Below, one piece after another: positions 60,701-64,000 of a stretch of DNA of 64,000 bases. Both the position numbers and the translations under genes were made by a program. How positions within the stretch are numbered: position 1 is the first letter of the stretch; each line of letters opens with the position of its first letter. Source of the DNA: Fimenecus sp045545735 (GTDB lineage: Bacteria > Bacillota > Clostridia > Oscillospirales > Acutalibacteraceae); the NCBI GenBank assembly GCA_045545735.1, contig JAZQBM010000007.1:62001-126000 (forward strand), read 5' to 3'. The notes beneath the pieces were generated by a model. That model did no database searches and was not told the origin of the DNA. It saw only the letters and a list, made by a program, of their open reading frames with translations.

Positions 60701-63138
60701 TAGCAATGAATATTAAGTTTATTCTTAATAACGGGTCAGGAACTGATGTAAACTGTTATTTCTGTGGTGGTAGTGAAACAGCAACACCAACAATTTATGT
60801 TCTTGACGAAAACGGTGAATGGACAGATGTTCAGATTGCTGTTTCTGCAATTGATACTTCAAGTACATCTTTTGCTGCGGGCCTTTGTTCAATTGCTTCT
60901 GCGGGAACACCTCTTGAAGGTTATAAAGGATTTATCCGTATTCCACTTTCAATGTTCCGTATTCCAAAGCGTGACGGTTTAGAAGAAAACTATTTAATCC
61001 TTGAAAACAACCTTAATAATTATACAATTGCACAGGCAAAAGTTTCTTTCTGGGATTATGATACAGAAGATAAGAATATCGGTACAGAAATAAACATTGA
61101 CGCTATGGGCTTTACTTATGACCCTAACTGCGCAACCCGTATTCTTACAACAAGAGATGCAATCTTAAACCAGCTTAATAGCGACAATGGTCTTTCAACA
61201 ACTGCAGGTACTAACATCAAGAATATGGACGAATATTTTGGTGTTAAGACAAACGACTCAGTTAATTTTGAAAAAATGGTTGCTGAACTTGACCCATATG
61301 AAGGCAAAGACGCTTTTGTAACTGCATACAATAATGCTAAAACAGCATATGATAAACTTTCCTTCTATCAAAAAGGTCTTGACGAAATTAAACATAGTTA
61401 TGATGATATTCTCATAGGAAAATATCGTGCTTTGGCTGATAATAATGGTGCAAATTACGAAACATTAATGGCTCAAGAGCCATGGGTTGCAAAATATGCA
61501 ACAGCAAGTGAGTTGTTGACAGACCTTAATGCACTTGATTCAAAAGCAACAAGTTTTGATATAACAAAAGACGAAAATGCACTCACAAAGCCTTATAATA
61601 CTGAAGATGGTACGATTACTTATACTGATTTAGGTATTGCAGATAAGGCGGCGGCAGAAGCTATAGTTGAAATGTATGAAAAAGGCTATCGCAGATTGAG
61701 TGGTACTGAAAAAACAAATCTTTCGGCAGACGACCTTACAAAACTTGAGAATGCATATGCGGCAGCAAAACGATTACTTCTTCTTGAAGACTATATTACA
61801 GATATGAATAGTTTCAAGAATGAAATCATTCAGATTTATACTGTAGGAACTGCTGAACCGGACGTTAGAATGGTTTCTTATGCAAATCCTGACTTGCTTG
61901 AAGCTATTGACCATTACGAAGATATGAGCGTTTTCGCAAAGCAAATGCTCAGCACAACTAAGGATACAGCAAATGCTGGTTATCCTAATATGTATGCAGC
62001 GGCTGAAGCAATCTACGATAACTCTCATACAATTACAATGTCAATTGGCACAGCAATTGATGGTGGTGTTCTCGTATTTGAAGAAAGAATGCATACTTGT
62101 GCAACAGATGTAGCAGAGAAAATTAGAACAAGAACAGTTCTTGATGATGCAACACTCAATGAAATTGAGTATTGTTTAGGTCAAACAGAAAGTTTCTTGC
62201 AGAGATATGCTCAGGTTGACGAAATCAACGTTGCATACCACGAACTTGCTGATTTACTTCCTGTTGCAGACATTGCATCAGTTGACAGTTCAAATGCAGA
62301 ACTCACAAAGATTACACTCAATAATGATTCAGCGGAAACAATGAAATGTACCGCGTACATTGATTTGAGTTATATCGCAACAAGACTTAACAGAAGCGTT
62401 GACCTTTATGCACAGTCAAGCCTTAAATGGACTCAGACAGGTGGTTCAACATACAACGCTTTTGAAGATTTGATGTATAACAGTGCTACGGCTGAAAGTC
62501 TTGCAGACTATCAAAATGCAGACGGAATAGTTACAGCCTTGGTTGGTTCTTATACTAACGGAAATTCAGCAAGTCTTGAAAAATATCCGTATGAAATCAG
62601 CGTTGATGCAACTGAGGCTGCAAAAGTGCCGACAGGTGCAACTTACACAGGCAAGGTTACATTCTATGCAGTTGATTCTGCTCTTGTTGCGGAAAAAACT
62701 GCTGATGGTACAGATGTTTCAACAGTACTTGCGGATGCAGAGAATGTTCTTGAAGTAATAGAAGTTGATGTTGAGTTCCAGTCAACAAACGGAACAGACC
62801 CAATCATTTATGAGGTTGAAATCCCTGCAAAAGTCCAGGTTGCTTGGGATACTACCGATGCAGTAGATGTTTCATATTCAGTTGAAGCAACTCTTGGTAG
62901 CAACACACTTTCAGTAGGTGTAAGTGGAACTGATAAACTTATCAATGATGATACAAGAGTTACTTACGAATTAGCTTACTCAAAGGCTAATTTTGTCACG
63001 GAAACATTTACAGGCGACGTAGCAACTGGAACAAAACCAACCAATGCACCAAGCATTACAATTAAAGATTGGGATAGCGTTCCGGTTGGCGTATATAGTA
63101 CACAGTTGACTTATACAGTCGACGTAACAAGTTCTTAA
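57796..63138 (+). CDS. Giant secreted multidomain surface protein
   Basis: Secreted protein of 1780 residues, function unknown. Signal peptide at 1-31 (LAVVMIITSVPLMMVGA). An FnIII-like domain follows (about 50-170), then two related beta-sandwich modules (about 220-545 and 870-1125). They share YVDFS, a Gly-Trp loop and GFIRIP (near 363 and 1045). Helical segments rich in Asn/Ala/Tyr follow each (about 600-760 and 1150-1500), with phrases like AYNNAKTAYDKLSFYQKGL. A C-terminal beta module (about 1668-1780) is shared with the next two proteins. There is no LPXTG, SLH or TM anchor, so it must bind the wall or partners. GAAAGGAAGAAG precedes ATG 57796. The modules recall carbohydrate-binding domains; not proven. 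Confidence 0.7.
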   Translation: MKKKLSSKKCIALILAVVMIITSVPLMMVGAVTIGAYDPAPYWGDDPTDKYGAINTNFVATLNTDGSVDISFPNANAQKTYNGSADKTIDKYVFTLTKLQEDGTRKEIYSEVFTAAQVATGTEGAKYPNNIYYGPGGLESLPDYDVQSTYDVAIMAIDSDGWFSDKIHTLLTDTPYYDISADFSPNETWVAREMLLFEGAGSADINAEDQGSSTTADIDYKIYSGSALDTNGAFAETGYEKSQSYRFWINSAYDGTPYSVQTTWSRSHYNFENAEEAWFYVDFSRVDFAQVAFSLTANEKRFVHWKSGSEDKTWSRYGDLFSTKSVAGVNTGVKGDIYIQNADGLWEETTMTDGYLTDLAGYEGFIRIPIEYFVLQTDQYINARNTVSTDWDKNETGLTNYANSLLFRQDSSSGIILELEDGTQRTSTAVTMTFDINDSTENKDVYQVLVNPKGTPVTDALIIYDRFEKFQTGALFWEEEYTRGTGKQLHTGTTVTETANADGKITYKINDGIKAIEDLCSAGIEVANWSADSVTKSFYIDQVMFCQWAEGATFNDDGSVATTSSVKFPDEGGDFAGDLGKKIAGYYDRTVEVPKAVANYITEYVGKTPSLDDVNALEMINEIILTYRQCFPTVLSTDNDTATLEKAITYLNTLGYTDAYNRYVAAKTFIETYINLGDTARNYNAVIAFESGVELLPDPEFANYNDEELKAELEQLMALYKSFNLSHFEILGAEAENKFTELYSIMMGEEVKTGYSIGGYPYIPFNDFEKNISGYNANYSLGQLSLQYYDDSPRVGNKDLRPTDVNNTKNLVTYVTPDIIPQSGQNWIGNAKAVGWSVADYRATADNLLSDSNEIFDTSDYFGRMDAEISNSGFAGSQGVQINLDGDITTLDADDNPKFATVSTTYKGQNVNTWTELQGLNLAALQLTDTYADGTTAKDNERYGTTSTGEQVTPNSFVMYVDFSEVTNIAMNIKFILNNGSGTDVNCYFCGGSETATPTIYVLDENGEWTDVQIAVSAIDTSSTSFAAGLCSIASAGTPLEGYKGFIRIPLSMFRIPKRDGLEENYLILENNLNNYTIAQAKVSFWDYDTEDKNIGTEINIDAMGFTYDPNCATRILTTRDAILNQLNSDNGLSTTAGTNIKNMDEYFGVKTNDSVNFEKMVAELDPYEGKDAFVTAYNNAKTAYDKLSFYQKGLDEIKHSYDDILIGKYRALADNNGANYETLMAQEPWVAKYATASELLTDLNALDSKATSFDITKDENALTKPYNTEDGTITYTDLGIADKAAAEAIVEMYEKGYRRLSGTEKTNLSADDLTKLENAYAAAKRLLLLEDYITDMNSFKNEIIQIYTVGTAEPDVRMVSYANPDLLEAIDHYEDMSVFAKQMLSTTKDTANAGYPNMYAAAEAIYDNSHTITMSIGTAIDGGVLVFEERMHTCATDVAEKIRTRTVLDDATLNEIEYCLGQTESFLQRYAQVDEINVAYHELADLLPVADIASVDSSNAELTKITLNNDSAETMKCTAYIDLSYIATRLNRSVDLYAQSSLKWTQTGGSTYNAFEDLMYNSATAESLADYQNADGIVTALVGSYTNGNSASLEKYPYEISVDATEAAKVPTGATYTGKVTFYAVDSALVAEKTADGTDVSTVLADAENVLEVIEVDVEFQSTNGTDPIIYEVEIPAKVQVAWDTTDAVDVSYSVEATLGSNTLSVGVSGTDKLINDDTRVTYELAYSKANFVTETFTGDVATGTKPTNAPSITIKDWDSVPVGVYSTQLTYTVDVTSS

Positions 63139-63158
63139 TAAGGGAAGGAGATGGTTAA

Positions 63159-63608
63159 ATGAAAAAAATCTTTTCGGCAGGCTTGGCAGTTGTAATGTTT
63201 ATTCTTTGCATTACACCCGTATTCGCTGAAAGTCAGTCAATGGAAATTTCCACAAAGGCTGACAGAGCAGAATACGAATTGTCTTACCCTGCAGACATTG
63301 AAATTCCATGGCAGACAACAGCTATGGGAATCGGTGAAGTAAAAGCTGAAAAAATGCTTATTGAACCGGGTAAAATGGTAGCGGTTTCAATTTCTTCACA
63401 TAACGATTTTAACTTGGTAAACGAAGCAGACAGCACAAAAGCTATTGCATACAGTTTATTAAGTGAAGACATCTCTTTCTTCCCTGGTGATTACGGTGAA
63501 AGCTTCACTCTATCAGTAGAGGTTGAAGATAATGAATGGCTTCACGCCGCAAGCGGTAAACACAGTGATATTTTAACATTCACTGCTGAATACACTGACG
63601 CGGTTTAA
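63159..63608 (+). CDS. Small secreted protein with shared beta module
   Basis: 149 residues with a signal peptide (1-23, ending PVFA-E), then one domain. It begins YELSYPADIEIPWQTTA, matching YEVEIPAKVQVAWDTT at the C terminus of the preceding giant protein and YTVTIPADTTIPWGQET in the next. A second half has SFTLSVEVEDNEW and ends in DILTFTAEYTD, like the strand TQLTYTVDVTSS of the giant protein. It lies 20 nt after that gene with GGGAAGGAGATGG upstream. Such small repeated secreted domains could polymerise or decorate a surface fibre. Function unknown. Confidence 0.7.
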   Translation: MKKIFSAGLAVVMFILCITPVFAESQSMEISTKADRAEYELSYPADIEIPWQTTAMGIGEVKAEKMLIEPGKMVAVSISSHNDFNLVNEADSTKAIAYSLLSEDISFFPGDYGESFTLSVEVEDNEWLHAASGKHSDILTFTAEYTDAV

Positions 63609-63646
63609 ATAGTATTTTTAATCTTTATATAAAGGAGAAAACAAGC

Positions 63647-64000
63647 ATGAAAAAGATTTTATCACTTGCAATGGCACTTGTTATGATAATGGCTGTTATG
63701 GTTCCTGCTTTTGCAGTAGAACTTAATGCAAATCCTGATAGTGCTGATGTAATTATCAACACAGACACATTAAAAGATACTGACGGCGACGGTAAGGGCG
63801 ACACAGATGCAGAAGAATACACAGTTACAATTCCTGCAGATACAACAATCCCTTGGGGCCAGGAAACAACCGACGTTTCTTATAAAGTTGAATCTCACCT
63901 CAAGAGAAACGGTAATGTTGTAGTTATGGTTACAGGTGCCGGAGTTATGAAAACAACTGACGGTGCTTACGAAATTCCTTACACACTTACGGGTGAGGGC
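63647..64000 (+). CDS. Small secreted protein with shared beta module, 5' part
   Basis: Starts at ATG 63647 (AAAGGAGAAAA upstream) and runs off the right edge after 118 codons. Signal peptide LSLAMALVMIMAVMVPAFA, then a stretch DTDGDGKGDTDAEE that looks like a calcium-binding thrombospondin-3-like loop. The module YTVTIPADTTIPWGQETTDV follows. The last visible sequence, YEIPYTLTGEG, continues beyond the window. It is 38 nt after the previous gene, apparently in one transcript. The similarity to its two neighbours suggests tandem duplication. Confidence 0.75.
   Translation, partial: MKKILSLAMALVMIMAVMVPAFAVELNANPDSADVIINTDTLKDTDGDGKGDTDAEEYTVTIPADTTIPWGQETTDVSYKVESHLKRNGNVVVMVTGAGVMKTTDGAYEIPYTLTGEG

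Noticed and set aside
62790..64000. WxL cell-wall-binding domain in the secreted proteins
   Set aside because: The Trp motif is near the start of the module and the two WxL signatures with their spacing are not found.

Overview
The window looks like chromosome from a low-GC, monoderm anaerobe of the class Clostridia, probably a gut Oscillospiraceae/Ruminococcaceae-type organism. This rests on AT-rich DNA with strong GGAGG ribosome-binding sites, an aspartokinase with an internal start, the LL-diaminopimelate aminotransferase (DapL) route to lysine, MreBCD plus PBP2, a threonine-rich lipoprotein, a very cysteine-rich protein, and a truncated YtvI-like membrane protein. The placement is inferred from gene content, not from a phylogeny. 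I found no rRNA, tRNA, transposase, phage gene or CRISPR array.

Layout. 1-270: truncated membrane transporter on the minus strand. 517-7922: amino-acid and nucleotide block (homoserine dehydrogenase, aspartokinase, guaB, glyA, dapF, dapL). 7968-11048, minus strand: adenosylhomocysteinase, a RING-like membrane protein and galU. 11221-14797: DUF4474 lipoprotein, then glycogen phosphorylase. 14827-18471, minus strand: aminotransferase, rsmA, TSCPD protein and cca in one compact operon. 18620-20688: a diguanylate cyclase converging with an unknown protein. 20848-24091: ddl, DUF1934 protein and argS, followed by an unusual palindromic array of small hairpins. 24449-25747: a membrane-tethered MerR regulator behind a textbook MerR promoter. 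25920-30430: mreB, mreC, mreD and PBP2. 30510-34084: zinc-ribbon protein, rpsO with a structured leader, and pnp with a very long leader hairpin. 34132-37245: secreted amidase, cysteine-rich protein and a small membrane protein. 37430-41548: proB, proA, a Thr/Ser-rich anchored protein and prfB without the usual frameshift site. 41605-46517, minus strand: glycerophosphodiesterase, gltX, glnS and a membrane protein.

46725-52706 is the cell-surface/peptide region. A LysM-G5-M23 peptidase is followed at once by an HPr-kinase-like protein, a PqqD-like protein and an ABC exporter. These are kinase, recognition and export parts known from phosphorylated lasso peptides, but no cyclase, leader peptidase or precursor is present. 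A single-chain Wzz/BY-kinase with a C-terminal tail of ten Gly-Tyr units comes next. A MATE exporter follows at 52780-54144, then DUF1836, DUF6054, NfeD and SPFH proteins (54354-56626).

56935-64000 holds a membrane-anchored protein, a 1780-residue secreted protein and two small secreted proteins. The last three share a C-terminal or stand-alone beta-type module, suggesting parts of one surface structure that continues past the right edge.

Most convergent gene pairs are separated by a single bidirectional hairpin terminator, and most operons start at a recognisable sigma-A promoter. Several promoters carry dyads in the spacer: 24401-24421, 51119-51133 and 54303-54314. The candidates most worth a second look are the kinase-PqqD-ABC cassette, the tri-protein surface module, the hairpin array at 24089-24284 and the pnp leader hairpin.
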